This document shows positions 49,628-58,229 of a stretch of 64,000 nt of DNA, in pieces. Source of the DNA: JALOLG01 sp963722415. Lineage in GTDB: Bacteria; Actinomycetota; Acidimicrobiia; Acidimicrobiales; Ilumatobacteraceae. A program made the position numbers and the translations under genes. Position 1 is the stretch's first letter. The number at the start of each line of letters is the position of its first letter. Below the pieces are notes generated by a model, which was given only the letters and a program-made list of their open reading frames with translations, searched no databases and was not told the origin of the DNA. The stretch covers positions 1-64,000 of the forward strand of contig CAVRNI010000043.1 of the NCBI GenBank assembly GCA_963722415.1, given 5' to 3'.

Positions 49628-49643
49628 CGGGTGATGGGCCGGG

Positions 49644-51101
49644 TCAGCGCTGAGTCGGATCGGCGCGGGATGACCGGCGCCACGCAACAATTCGTCCCCT
49701 CCTGGGTCGGTGTCGGTCTCCCGGACAGGGGCACCGGAGGGCCATTGGTGAGGAGGATGGCTGGGACTCCCAAGGAGTGATCGGGTCTGTCGAACCCGAC
49801 CTGGACGACCACGGTGGCGCCCTGGGCCACGTTCTGCGAACTCGCCCGAAGTGTGCCGGCGAGCACGGAACGACGGAGTGCCGTCCCTCATGAGCGACAG
49901 ATCCAACCAGCGCGGGTGACCGGGGATCAACGAGAGGGGAAGACCAATGCCACTCACACGACGGATTGATGACGGCTCCGAGGGCGATGACATGAAGGAA
50001 ACGAAATGCGACTTTACTATCGACAGCTGTGAGAAAGCCGCCGCCGAGGGCCACGCCGTCAGGCCCAGGGGGCTCGACGACGGCTCCGAGGGCGACGACA
50101 CCGAGGGCCACGGCATTAGGGTCAGGACCCTCAGCGACGGCTCCGAGGGTGACGACACCGAAGGCCACGTCGCCACGGCGGGTCGCCTCGACGACGGCTC
50201 CGAGGGTGACGACACCGAAGGCCAGCGGAATTTGTAGTCGGCGACGTACCAGGTTTCCATGCCGGGTGCGGGCGCTGTGGTCTCGTTGACCACCTCGACG
50301 TCGGCCAGCACCCGCCAGCCGTCCTGGCGTTCCTGGGCCACGACCCCGGCTCCCGTGAAGGCGACGAGCCGCCCTGATCCGTCGGCGAGGGTCTGCACAG
50401 CGGGCGTCTGCGGGGCGAGCTCGAGCGCCGTGAGCGAATCGCGGTCGACCACCGTGCACGGCGGCACGACCCCCGGTGCAGCCGTGGCCTCGGGACCGTC
50501 CGTTGCGCCGCCGTAGTCGATGGCCGCCCGCCGCCTGGGTCGTCGGGGTCGGGCCACAGGAGCACCGCCGCGACCGCGCCAGCAGCAGCGGCGAGCACCA
50601 CCGCCGCGACGACGAGCGGCCGTCGCCGCCGACGGGGAGGTTCGGCGAGGTGGCTGCGCAGGTCGCGCACGAGATCGTCGACGTCGCCGTTCCACACGAT
50701 GTCTCGAACGGTGAACGCCTGCCGCTTGAGCAGGGGCCGCAGTTCCTCCGGTAGCTCCTCCGCCCTCGGCATCTGCGCCCCGCCGACGAGCACCGGCACG
50801 ACGTGACGTTCGGACCGGAGGGCGACGCCGACCTCCAAGCGGACGAAGTCTTCGTCGCGGTCGAAGCGGGCGGGCTCCGCCGGGTTCGGTGACCGTCGCC
50901 CACTCGGGGCCGATGACGACGACCGAGGCGTCCGCTGACTCGAGCGAGTCGGAGACGGCTCGCTCGAAAGTCGAGACCGGGCTTGATCGCCTCGACGTCC
51001 TGGAACACCTGACCGGGGCCGAGCCGCTGCGTCAGCCCGTCGAACAGCCGTCCCGCCCGTCCGGCGGTGTCGTCCCGGCGGTAGCTGAGGAACAGACGCA
51101 C
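49644..51101 (-). CDS. TIR-domain membrane protein with interrupted C-terminal domain
   Basis: GTG 51101 starts VRLFLSYRRDDTAGRAGRLFDGL, QVFQDVEAIKPGLDF and, after a break near 50978, ERAVSDSLESADASVVVIGPEW: a bacterial TIR fold. Next come LEVGVALRSERHVVPVLVGGA, a basic stretch, and one membrane helix (PLVVAAVVLAAAAGAVAAVLLW). The external part (GWRVLADVEVVNETTAPAPGMETWYVADYKFR) and a later stretch (LAGTLRASSQNVAQGATVVVQVGFDRP, about 49800-49865) look like two halves of one beta-sandwich domain. They are separated by the repeat array at 49960-50230. The 3' end is uncertain. Confidence 0.6.
   Translation of the reverse strand: MRLFLSYRRDDTAGRAGRLFDGLTQRLGPGQVFQDVEAIKPGLDFRASRLRLARVSGRLGRRHRPRVGDGHRTRRSPPASTATKTSSAWRSASPSGPNVTSCRCSSAGRRCRGRRSYRRNCGPCSSGRRSPFETSCGTATSTISCATCAATSPNLPVGGDGRSSSRRWCSPLLLARSRRCSCGPTPTTQAAGGHRLRRRNGRSRGHGCTGGRAAVHGGRPRFAHGARARPADARCADPRRRIRAARRLHGSRGRGPGTPGRLAGAGRRRGGQRDHSARTRHGNLVRRRLQIPLAFGVVTLGAVVEATRRGDVAFGVVTLGAVAEGPDPNAVALGVVALGAVVEPPGPDGVALGGGFLTAVDSKVAFRFLHVIALGAVINPSCEWHWSSPLVDPRSPALVGSVAHEGRHSVVPCSPAHFGRVRRTWPRAPPWSSRSGSTDPITPWESQPSSSPMALRCPCPGDRHRPRRGRIVAWRRSSRADPTQR
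49947..50237 (+). CDS. Possible acidic repeat peptide (DGSEGDDTEGH units)
   Basis: A 96-residue frame with ATG 49947 behind GAGGGGAAG. It contains four imperfect copies of DGSEGDD, three followed by TEG, with variable 10-20 residue spacers and a segment CDFTIDSCEKAAAEGH. Base changes between units are mostly silent in this frame (GGC/GGT, GAG/GAA, GAC/GAT). The antisense frame reading PSVSSPSEPSS shares the same silent positions and continues the TIR protein, so coding strand is not settled. Composition near 50000-50035 is less GC-rich than its surroundings. It may be a short acidic secreted or modified peptide. Function unknown. Confidence 0.45.
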   Translation: MPLTRRIDDGSEGDDMKETKCDFTIDSCEKAAAEGHAVRPRGLDDGSEGDDTEGHGIRVRTLSDGSEGDDTEGHVATAGRLDDGSEGDDTEGQRNL

Positions 51102-51189
51102 GCAGCCACTCCCTCCGAACAGCTCACATGTCAACGCAGACGTCCGACCATAGCCAACGCCTCTACGTACCGGCGACACGACCGACACG

Positions 51190-51528
51190 GTGCTGTTCGC
51201 TCACGCTGAAGCGCGGCGCCGCACCGACGTGTCGGTCACGCTGTCATGGATTGACCGACGCGGCCCGCAGCAGCAGCAGCAGCAGATCGAAGCGGAGAAC
51301 ACCGCCACTGACCGAGCGCGCTGGGCGACCGACCCCGATGGCGTCAACCGCGTCGACCTCGCCACTGCGGACCTCGACGCCGACCTCGAGCGCCTCGCCG
51401 GTCTCGCTCGCGCTAGTCACCGCTGTCTCGCCGACCTCGAGAAGCAGCGCAGCAGTCGGCAGCACGTTGGATCCACCCTCGCCGATCCCGAAGGCAACGA
51501 GTTCGACGTCGTCCAGACCGGCGGCTGA
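51190..51528 (+). pseudogene. Degenerate VOC-family gene
   Basis: Only the second half of a VOC domain is recognisable: RVDLATADLDADLERLAGL, then a disturbed stretch, and TLADPEGNEFDVVQTGG. The front half is replaced by unrelated sequence with a run of glutamines (CAG repeats near 51268-51285). No ribosome-binding site is seen. It resembles the VOC gene at 49278 and could be a decayed duplicate. A frame-damaged but working gene cannot be excluded. Confidence 0.5.
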
Positions 51529-51656
51529 GTCACGCCGCGGGAGGCTCTGGTTTGTCGGAGGGGCCGTCGGAGTGACGGCCCCTCCGACGATGGGTGTGAG
51601 GATGGGCGACCGATCACACCGATCGGCACACGACGAAACCCGGAGGGGACCACGAC

Positions 51657-52085
51657 ATGGATCTCGAACAAGTCAAGCGCGAGTCGGCCCGGCTCAGCCC
51701 GTGGGCCCACGTGGCGACGGTTGGCGCAGACGGCGACCCTGACGTCGTTCCTGTGCACCCGGCGTGGGAGGGCGACACGCTCTGGTTCATGACCGGGACG
51801 ACCAGCGTCAAGGCCCGCAACATCGCCCACCAGCCCAACGTTGCGATGCATTGGCAGGTGACCGAGGCCGGCGACGGCATCGAGGTGTGGGGCACGGCGA
51901 CCGTTCACACCGACGTCGAGACGAAGAAGCGCCTGTGGACCGGCGTGTTCGACTACGACCTCGACCTGTTCGCGCCCGGCGGGGCCGAGGGATCCCCCGA
52001 GACCGCCTTCGTCGCCGTGCAACCCGAGCGGGCGCTGTACCTCATCGCCTACGGCATGGGCGGCCGCGAGACCTGGTCGGCCTGA
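51657..52085 (+). CDS. Pyridoxamine 5'-phosphate oxidase-like FMN/F420-binding protein
   Basis: Intact 142-aa split-barrel protein. It starts MDLEQVKRESARLSPWAHVATVGADGDPDVVPVHPAWEGDTLWFMTG, with TSVKARNIAHQPNVAMHWQV and a closing ERALYLIAYGMGGRETWSA. ATG 51657 follows GGAGGG. Such small proteins bind FMN or F420 and reduce varied substrates; this one cannot be assigned further. A strong hairpin terminator follows. Confidence 0.85.
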   Translation: MDLEQVKRESARLSPWAHVATVGADGDPDVVPVHPAWEGDTLWFMTGTTSVKARNIAHQPNVAMHWQVTEAGDGIEVWGTATVHTDVETKKRLWTGVFDYDLDLFAPGGAEGSPETAFVAVQPERALYLIAYGMGGRETWSA

Positions 52086-52100
52086 CCGCCCACCCGCACA

Positions 52101-52147
52101 TCTGGGCTGCTCGCGGTTTCGACAGTCGAAAGGATCAGCAGCCCAGA
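52101..52147. terminator. Hairpin between convergent genes
   Basis: Arms TCTGGGCTGCT (52101-52111) and AGCAGCCCAGA (52137-52147) with an inner TTTCGAC/GTCGAAA stem. It sits just after the FMN-binding protein stop and before the end of the convergent VOC gene, so it can terminate both. Confidence 0.7.
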
Positions 52148-52185
52148 AGCGGACGGTGGTGATGTCGGGTGCTCGGGGCCGGTGC

Positions 52186-52665
52186 TCAGACCAGTTCGCC
52201 GCCGGCCCACCACCGCTCGAAGCGTCCCTTGTTGGCGGACGTGACCGGTTCGACCAGGAACCCGCTCGGGGAGCGCACGTACGCGAGCCGGCCGTAGCCC
52301 TCCTCGGGCGAGTTGGCGGCCAGCTCCAGTGTCCAGCCGGCGTCGATCATCCGTTGGACGTCGCCGCCGGGGTCGTCGGACCACACGCCGAAGTGGTGGG
52401 CGCCGGGGAAGTCGTCGGCATCCCAGATCGAACCCGGCTCACCCTGGAGCAGTTCGAGGTGCACCGGACCTTCGCACGAGTAGGTGAGGATGACGTGCTT
52501 GGTGACCTGCCCCTCGTCGGGGAGCCACACCGACATCTGGCGATCCTGCACCGAGGCCCACGTCACGCCCATCGCCGGGCCGATCTCGGCCATCGCCTTG
52601 TCGATGTCGCGCACGCGGATCCCGACGTGGAAGAACTGCGAGAAGTCGAAGAGGGGTTCGGGCAC
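52186..52665 (-). CDS. VOC-family protein (glyoxalase fold)
   Basis: Intact 159 aa: FDFSQFFHVGIRVRDIDKAMAEIG at the start, HVILTYSCEGPVHLELLQGEPGSIW, AHHFGVWSDDPGGDVQRMID and RLAYVRSPSGFLVEPV. His and Glu at strand positions typical for VOC metal ligands (FFHVGI, VHLELL, HHFGVW, FLVEPV) suggest a metal enzyme or binding protein, similar to methylmalonyl-CoA epimerase-like VOC proteins. ATG 52665. It follows the aminotransferase gene on the same strand after 47 bp. Confidence 0.83.
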   Translation of the reverse strand: MPEPLFDFSQFFHVGIRVRDIDKAMAEIGPAMGVTWASVQDRQMSVWLPDEGQVTKHVILTYSCEGPVHLELLQGEPGSIWDADDFPGAHHFGVWSDDPGGDVQRMIDAGWTLELAANSPEEGYGRLAYVRSPSGFLVEPVTSANKGRFERWWAGGELV

Positions 52666-52712
52666 GAGCCGACGCTAGGCGCGCGTCGCGGTCCTGTTCG
52701 ATACGGACTCCG

Positions 52713-54050
52713 TCAATTCACCGCTCCGACGAGCACCTCGTCCAGTGCCGCCCGCACCGACCTGTCGAGCTTGTCGACGATCTCGTCGATCTCGGCGTCG
52801 GTCGCGTTGAACGGTGGGGCGATGATCACCGTGTCGCCGTCGACGCCGTTGACGTTGCCCCCCGACGGGTAGCAGATGAGCCCGTTGTCGAGTGCATGGC
52901 GGCGGACGAGCAGATGGAGGCCCTTGGCGGCGGGGAACGGCTCCTTCGTCGCCGGGTCGGCGACGAGCTCGAGGCCGACGAAGAACCCGCGGCCGCGGAT
53001 GTCGCCGACCTGGGCGACATCGGCGAAACGTTCTTCGATCGTCTTGATGAGCCGTGGCCCGTCGGCGCGCACCCGCTCGACGAGTCCGTCGCGCTCGACG
53101 ATGCGCTGGACGGCGAGACCGGCAGCACAGGCGAGCGTGTGCCCGGTGAACGTGTGCCCGGTCTGCGGACCTCCGACCTCGGCCAGCACCGCCGCGACCC
53201 TGTCGTGGTAGAGCGTCGCGCCGAGCGGCACGTACCCGCCGCCGAGTCCCTTGGCGATGGCCATCACGTCGGGCGTGACGCCGTCGTGTTCGAGCGCCCG
53301 CCACGTGCCACAGCGCCCGGTGCCGCACATCACCTCGTCGGCGATCATCAGCACGCCATGGCGGTCGCAGATCTCGCGCACCATGCGCGCGTAACCGGGT
53401 GGGGCGGGTATCGCTCCACCCGCCGCACCGACCACCGGCTCGAAGACGAAGGCGGCGACGTTCTCGTCGCCGAGCCGGACGATCTCGCGTTCGAGCTCGT
53501 CGGCGCACACGGTGGCGACGTCGGCGGCGGCCACTCCCGCCGGCGGGCGGTACGGGTTGACGGCCGAGATGTGCGACGCCGGCACGAGCGCCCCCTCGTA
53601 GGGAGCCCGCCGCTCCTTGAAGTGCGACACCGACAGCGCGCCGAGGGTGTTGCCGTGCCACGAGCGTTCCCGGGCGATGAAGCGGCGGCGGGTCGGCGCA
53701 CCGGCCGCATGGTGATAGTGGAGCGCGACCTTCAGGGCTGACTCGACGGCCTCTGAACCTCCGGTCGTGAAGATCATGTCGGTGAAGCCGGGTCCGCTGC
53801 GGCGGGCCACGAGCTCGGTGAGCTGCTCCATCGGATCGCTGGCGAAGTTGTAGCGATAGGCGTGGGCGACGGCGTCGAGTTGCCGCTTGATCGCGTCGTT
53901 GACCTCGGGATGGGCGTGACCGAGGCAGTACACCGCCGGTCCACCGGAGCCGTCGATGTATTCCTTGCCCGTCACGTCGTACAGCCGGCTCCCGCGCCCG
54001 TAGGCGATCTTCGGCAGCACGATCGGCTGGTCGTCCGTCGCCCGCCACAT
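52713..54050 (-). CDS. Class III (PLP-dependent) aminotransferase
   Basis: Intact, about 445 aa. The family signature includes DGSGGPAVYCLGHAHPEVNDAI, the PLP-site region FTTGGSEAVESALKVA, SWHGNTLGALSVS, LMIADEVMCGTGRCG and the Schiff-base lysine in VMAIAKGLGGGYVPLGA. ATG 54050 follows the DMGDH-like 3 stop by 2 bp, so the two are co-translated. It may transaminate the amino acid or omega-amine left after demethylation. The exact substrate is open. Confidence 0.9.
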   Translation of the reverse strand: MWRATDDQPIVLPKIAYGRGSRLYDVTGKEYIDGSGGPAVYCLGHAHPEVNDAIKRQLDAVAHAYRYNFASDPMEQLTELVARRSGPGFTDMIFTTGGSEAVESALKVALHYHHAAGAPTRRRFIARERSWHGNTLGALSVSHFKERRAPYEGALVPASHISAVNPYRPPAGVAAADVATVCADELEREIVRLGDENVAAFVFEPVVGAAGGAIPAPPGYARMVREICDRHGVLMIADEVMCGTGRCGTWRALEHDGVTPDVMAIAKGLGGGYVPLGATLYHDRVAAVLAEVGGPQTGHTFTGHTLACAAGLAVQRIVERDGLVERVRADGPRLIKTIEERFADVAQVGDIRGRGFFVGLELVADPATKEPFPAAKGLHLLVRRHALDNGLICYPSGGNVNGVDGDTVIIAPPFNATDAEIDEIVDKLDRSVRAALDEVLVGAVN

Positions 54051-54052
54051 GG

Positions 54053-56504
54053 TCAGCTCCTGATGCGTTCGTTGGTCGGGTCGTACAGCGGCGCCGACGA
54101 CGCCCGGGCGGGGTACTCGCGGCCGTTGATCTCGACGGTCCACGTGCCTGAGCTCAGATACGACGCGGTGACGGGCTCGCCGGCCTCGACCATCACCAGT
54201 CCAACGGCCCCGCCGAGCGTGTGACCGTACGAAGCGGCGCGGACGTAGCCGACGGCGCGACCGTCGCGGCGCACGACCTCGGCGTGGAACATCAGCGGTT
54301 CGGGATCGGTGACCAGGATCTGCACGACGCGTCGCGTCGGAGGGCCCGCTCGGCGCTCGGCGGCGACCGCGTCGTGGCCGATGAATCCGCCCGGCTTGTC
54401 GATCGCCACCGCGAAGCCGAGCCCGGCTTCGATCACGGTGTCCGTGTTGTCGATGTCGTGCCCGTAGTCGCGGTAGCCCTTCTCCATGCGCAGGCTCGCC
54501 AACGCCTTCAGCCCGGCGTGGCGCAACCCGCGGCGTCGCGCCGGCTTCGAGGAGCCGGTCGTACACGTGGGCGGCCTGCTCGGCGGGCACGTACAGCTCG
54601 TAGCCGAGCTCGCCGAGGTAGGTGATCCGGACGCACAGCACGCGCGCGAACCCGACGTCGATCTCGCGTGCGTCCCGGAACGCGAACGCCTCGTTCGACA
54701 TGTCGCACGACGTCACCGCTTGCAGCAACTCGCGCGAACGCGGGCCTTGCACGTTGAGCTGTGCGTACCCGGACGTCACGTCGGTGACGAACGCATGCTG
54801 CTCGCCGATGTGGCGCCGCATCCACGTCTCGACGTGGCGGTGGGCGGTGTCGGTGGCGACGACCCAGAAGTCGTCGCCGTCGAGCTTGGTCACGGTGAGG
54901 TCGGCCTCGATGCGGCCGGCCTCGTTGAGCCACTGCGTGTACGTGATCCTGCCGGGAAGGCCGTCGACGGCGTTGGCCGACAGGTGGTCGAGCAGGCGAC
55001 CGGCATGGGCTCCCTGGACGCGGAACTTCGACATGAACGACATGTCCATGACGATCACCCCGGTGCGCGCCGCCTCGTGCTCGGCTCGCCAGTGATCCCA
55101 CCACACCGGCCGTTCCCACGTCAGCGGGCCGGGATCGGGCTCGTTGCCGGCCCCGGCGTACCAGTCGGCGCCCTCCCATCCGCTGACGTCGCGGAAGGAG
55201 GCGCCGGCCGCGGCGAGTCGATGGTGGACAGGTGACAGCTTGACGCCGCGCGCGGTCTGCATCGAGCGGGTGGGGTAGTGGCACTGGTACACCATCCCGA
55301 GCGACTCGACCGTGCGTGTGCGGCGGTACTCGGGGTTCGCCTGGTAGGTGTGCAGGCGGTCGATGTTGAATCCGGTGACGTCGACGTCGGGCCGGCCGTT
55401 GACGATCCAGTGGGCGACGACGCGGCCCATGCCACCGCCGGTGAGGATGCCGATCGAGTTGAGCCCCGCGGCCACGAAGTAGTTGCGCAACTCGGGCGCC
55501 TCGCCGACGACGGGCTGGAGGTCGGGCGTGAAGCTCTCCGGCCCGCAGAAGAACTTGCGGATTCCGATGTCGAACGAGATCGGCACCCGGCTCATGGCGC
55601 GCTCGACGTACGGCCCCATGCGGTCCCAGTCGGGGCTGATCTCGCCGAACGAGAAACCGTCCGGCACGCCGTCGACGTGCCAGGGCGCGCACTCCGGCTC
55701 GAACAGGCCGATCATCAGCCCGCCGACCTCCTCGCGGTAGTAGCCGTACGAGCCCGGATCCTCGATCACCGGCCACGACGGGTCGAGGCCTTCGATCTGC
55801 TCGGTGATCAGGTAGTAGTGCTCGGCGGCCTGCAGCGGGATGTTGACACCCGACCGCACGCCGAGCTCGCGGGCCCACATCCCGGCGCAGTTGACGACGT
55901 ACTCGGCCTCGATCGATCCACGGTCGGTCTCGACTCCCGTCACCGCGCCGCGGTGCGTGGAGACGCCCGTCACCGTGACCCCCTGCACGATCGACACGCC
56001 CTGCTGGCGGGCACCGCGGGCGAGCGCCATCGTCACGTCGACGGGGTTCACACGGCCGTCGTCGGCGACGTAGAAGCCGGCCAGGATGTCGTCGGTACGG
56101 GCCAGCGGGAACATCTCCGCCACCTCGGCGGCCGAGATCTCCTCGACGTCGACGCCGCAGTAGCGGTTGAACGCCGACACCCGCCGGTACTCCTCGAGGC
56201 GGTCCGGGTCGGCGGCGAGCTCGATGAACCCGACCTGCTTGAGCCCGGTCGCCAGCCCCGTCTCGGCCTCGAGACGTGAGTACAGGTCGCGCGTGTACTT
56301 GCGCATCTCGGTCGAGGTCTCCGACGTCGACCCGAACGTCACCATCAACCCGGCCGAGTGCCACGTCGTTCCTGCCGTGAGTTGGTCGCGCTCGACGAGC
56401 ACGACGTCACGCCACCCCATGTGCGCCAGGTGATACGCGACCGAGCAACCGATGACGCCGCCACCGATCACGACGACCCGGGCCCGTGCGGGCAGTTCGG
56501 TCAC
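54053..56504 (-). CDS. Dimethylglycine dehydrogenase-like FAD/GcvT protein 3
   Basis: About 815 aa. FAD domain: TELPARARVVVIGGGVIGCSVAYHLAHMGWRDVVLVERD with the flavin-site TTWHSAGLMVTFGS. GcvT-like half: TGVIVMDMSFMSKFRVQGAHAG, TQWLNEAGRIEADLTVTKLD, LNVQGPRSRELLQAVT and ITYLGELGYELYVPAEQ. After one inserted base near 54535 it continues LKALASLRMEKGYRDYGHDIDNTD and ends APLYDPTNERIRS. GTG 56504 parallels the start of DMGDH-like 2; ATG 56525 is the alternative. In characterised relatives this fold demethylates dimethylglycine or sarcosine to methylene-THF. Confidence 0.88.
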
Positions 56505-56550
56505 TGCGGCATCATCCCATGCCACGGCAAGTCAACCCCCAACCCCTGTT

Positions 56551-56593
56551 CTGTCTGCTTCAGATCGCGCGTGGCGCGATCTGAAGCAGACAG
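56551..56593. repeat. Dispersed palindrome, family B, copy 2
   Basis: Perfect 20-bp arms (56551-56570, 56574-56593) sharing CTGTCTGCTTCAGAT with the copy at 21331. Here it lies between divergent genes, upstream of both, so a terminator role alone does not explain the family. Confidence 0.78.
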
Positions 56594-56615
56594 GTCGGGG
56601 AGTACGGTCGGACAG

Positions 56616-57476
56616 GTGGACGAGACCACGCTCCGGGGGCTCTACGCGACCGTGCCGACGGAATTCGTCGCGGCCCGCAATGCGCTGGTGAAGGAACTGC
56701 GTCGCGCGAAGGAGCGCGACGAGGCCGCGGTGGTCGCGGCACTCCGAAAGCCGGACTGGACGGACTGGGCGTTGAACGTCGTTGCCGCCGAGCACGCGGA
56801 TGCTGTCGAGAAGTTCGCGACGGCGGCCGGCGATGTCCGTGACGCGCAGGCAGCGGCGATCGAGGGCCGTGGCGGGCTGGACGTCCGCGCCGCGTTGCGA
56901 GCTTTGCGCGAACGGACGACGGACGTGAGTCGCAAGGCGGCGGCGGTGCTCGAACACGTCGGGCGCGCACCGGGCACCGCCGAGGTGACGGCACGCCTTT
57001 CGGAGATCGCGGGCCACACGACGACGACCGACCAACTGCGCATGGGGGTGCTGGGTTCGGGCGAGCCCGACGCGAGCGATCCCTTCGGCGGGCTCGAGCC
57101 GGCGGATCAGCCGAGCCCGCGTCGGGACGCACCCGCCAAGCGGGCTGCATCCGGCAAGCGCGGCGGCTCCCGCGAGCCGCAAGGCGGATCAGTCGCCGCG
57201 CTCCGAACCGACTCCGAGCGCCGCAGACCGGCAGCGGGCCAAGCGCGACCGCGATCGGGCCGAGCAGGCACGGAAGGCGGCGGCGCGCGAGCTCGCCGGA
57301 GCCGACGCCGAGCTCGAGAAGGCAACGGACGCGGTCGCCGGCGCCCAGGCGAAGCTGGCCGATGCCGAGCGGCGCCAGGCGGATGCGACGCAGCGACGGC
57401 TCGCCGCCGCCGAGAAGCTCGCCGATGCCGAGGCCGCGGCTGAGGCCGCGATCTCGTCGCTCACCGCGATCTCGTG
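56616..57476 (+). CDS. Coiled-coil protein of unknown function
   Basis: GTG 56616 (DETTLRGLYATVPTEFVAARNALVKELRRAKERDEAAVVAALRKPDWTDWALN). It is about 286 aa, Ala/Arg/Glu-rich and largely helical. After a break near 57190 come long heptad-like helices (RQRAKRDRDRAEQARKAAARELAGADAELEKATDAVAGAQAKLADAERR). There is no signal peptide or membrane segment. I do not recognise a named family with certainty, though similar helical proteins are common in actinobacteria. The stop lies inside the following palindrome. Confidence 0.68.
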
Positions 57477-57514
57477 AAGTTTCGGCGCTCTGACGCCGCC
57501 GAAACTTCACGAGA
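57470..57514. repeat. Dispersed palindrome, family A, copy 2
   Basis: Perfect 18-bp arms (57470-57487, 57497-57514) around CTCGTGAAGTTTCGGCG, with a 9-nt loop. It is related to the copy at 14314-14362. As there, a stop codon lies in the first arm, so it may be a terminator placed at the gene end. Confidence 0.78.
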
Positions 57515-57560
57515 ACGGTGGCAACCGGACATTCGCGATCACCGTCGGTATTCTGTATTC

Positions 57561-58229
57561 GTGAGCCTCGGCCAGAGCCATCGGACCCTGCGTGAGGTCG
57601 TCGCCGACGAGATCCACGGCATGATCATGCGCGGCGAGCTCGAGCCCGGCGAGCGTCTCTACGAGGACCGTCTCGCCCTGCAGCTCGGCGTGTCGCGCAA
57701 CCCGGTGCGTGAAGCGATCCGCGCCCTCGAGGGCACCGGCCTCGTCGAGGTGCTGCCACGCCGCGGCGCCTACGTCTCCAAGATCGAGCCCGATCAGGTC
57801 GTGCAGCTCCTCGAGCTGCGATGTGTGATCGAGGCCTACGCCGCCGAGCGGGCCGCGATCCTCCGCACCGACGCCGACCTGATCGCGCTCCAGCGCTGCA
57901 TCGACGTCGGCCGGGCCGCGGCCCTGTCCAGCGACCTCGTCACCGCCGCCCAGTGCCATCGCGAGTTCCACATGATCGTCGAGCGCGCATCGGGCAACAC
58001 GTACCTCGACACCGTGGTGGCGCCGTTGCGTCACCAGACGGAGCTGGTGTTCACGATGCTCACCGACACGCGCGGGCTGTTGAGCTGGGACGAACATCAG
58101 GCGATCTACGACGCGCTGAAGTCCGGTGACGCCGACAAGGCGCGCACGGCGACTGCTCAGCACATGGACAACGTGATTCTCGGCATGGTGCTGCGGACTC
58201 CGCCCGGTGCAGGCCACGCCCCAGTCTGA
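57561..58229 (+). CDS. GntR-family (FadR/FCD) transcriptional regulator
   Basis: Intact, 222 aa. GTG 57561; TATTCT at 57549-57554 would place transcription near the GTG, so it may be leaderless. Winged helix: TLREVVADEIHGMIMRGELEPGERLYEDRLALQLGVSRNPVREAIRALEG. FCD domain: LLELRCVIEAYAAERAA, AAQCHREFHMIVERASGN, WDEHQAIYDALKSGD and ATAQHMDNVI. It overlaps the downstream FAD oxidoreductase by 23 bp and probably controls it. Confidence 0.9.
   Translation: MSLGQSHRTLREVVADEIHGMIMRGELEPGERLYEDRLALQLGVSRNPVREAIRALEGTGLVEVLPRRGAYVSKIEPDQVVQLLELRCVIEAYAAERAAILRTDADLIALQRCIDVGRAAALSSDLVTAAQCHREFHMIVERASGNTYLDTVVAPLRHQTELVFTMLTDTRGLLSWDEHQAIYDALKSGDADKARTATAQHMDNVILGMVLRTPPGAGHAPV

Noticed and set aside
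49960..50230. CRISPR array
   Set aside because: The repeats are imperfect, vary in spacing, and fit in-frame protein repeats with mostly silent differences; there are no cas genes.
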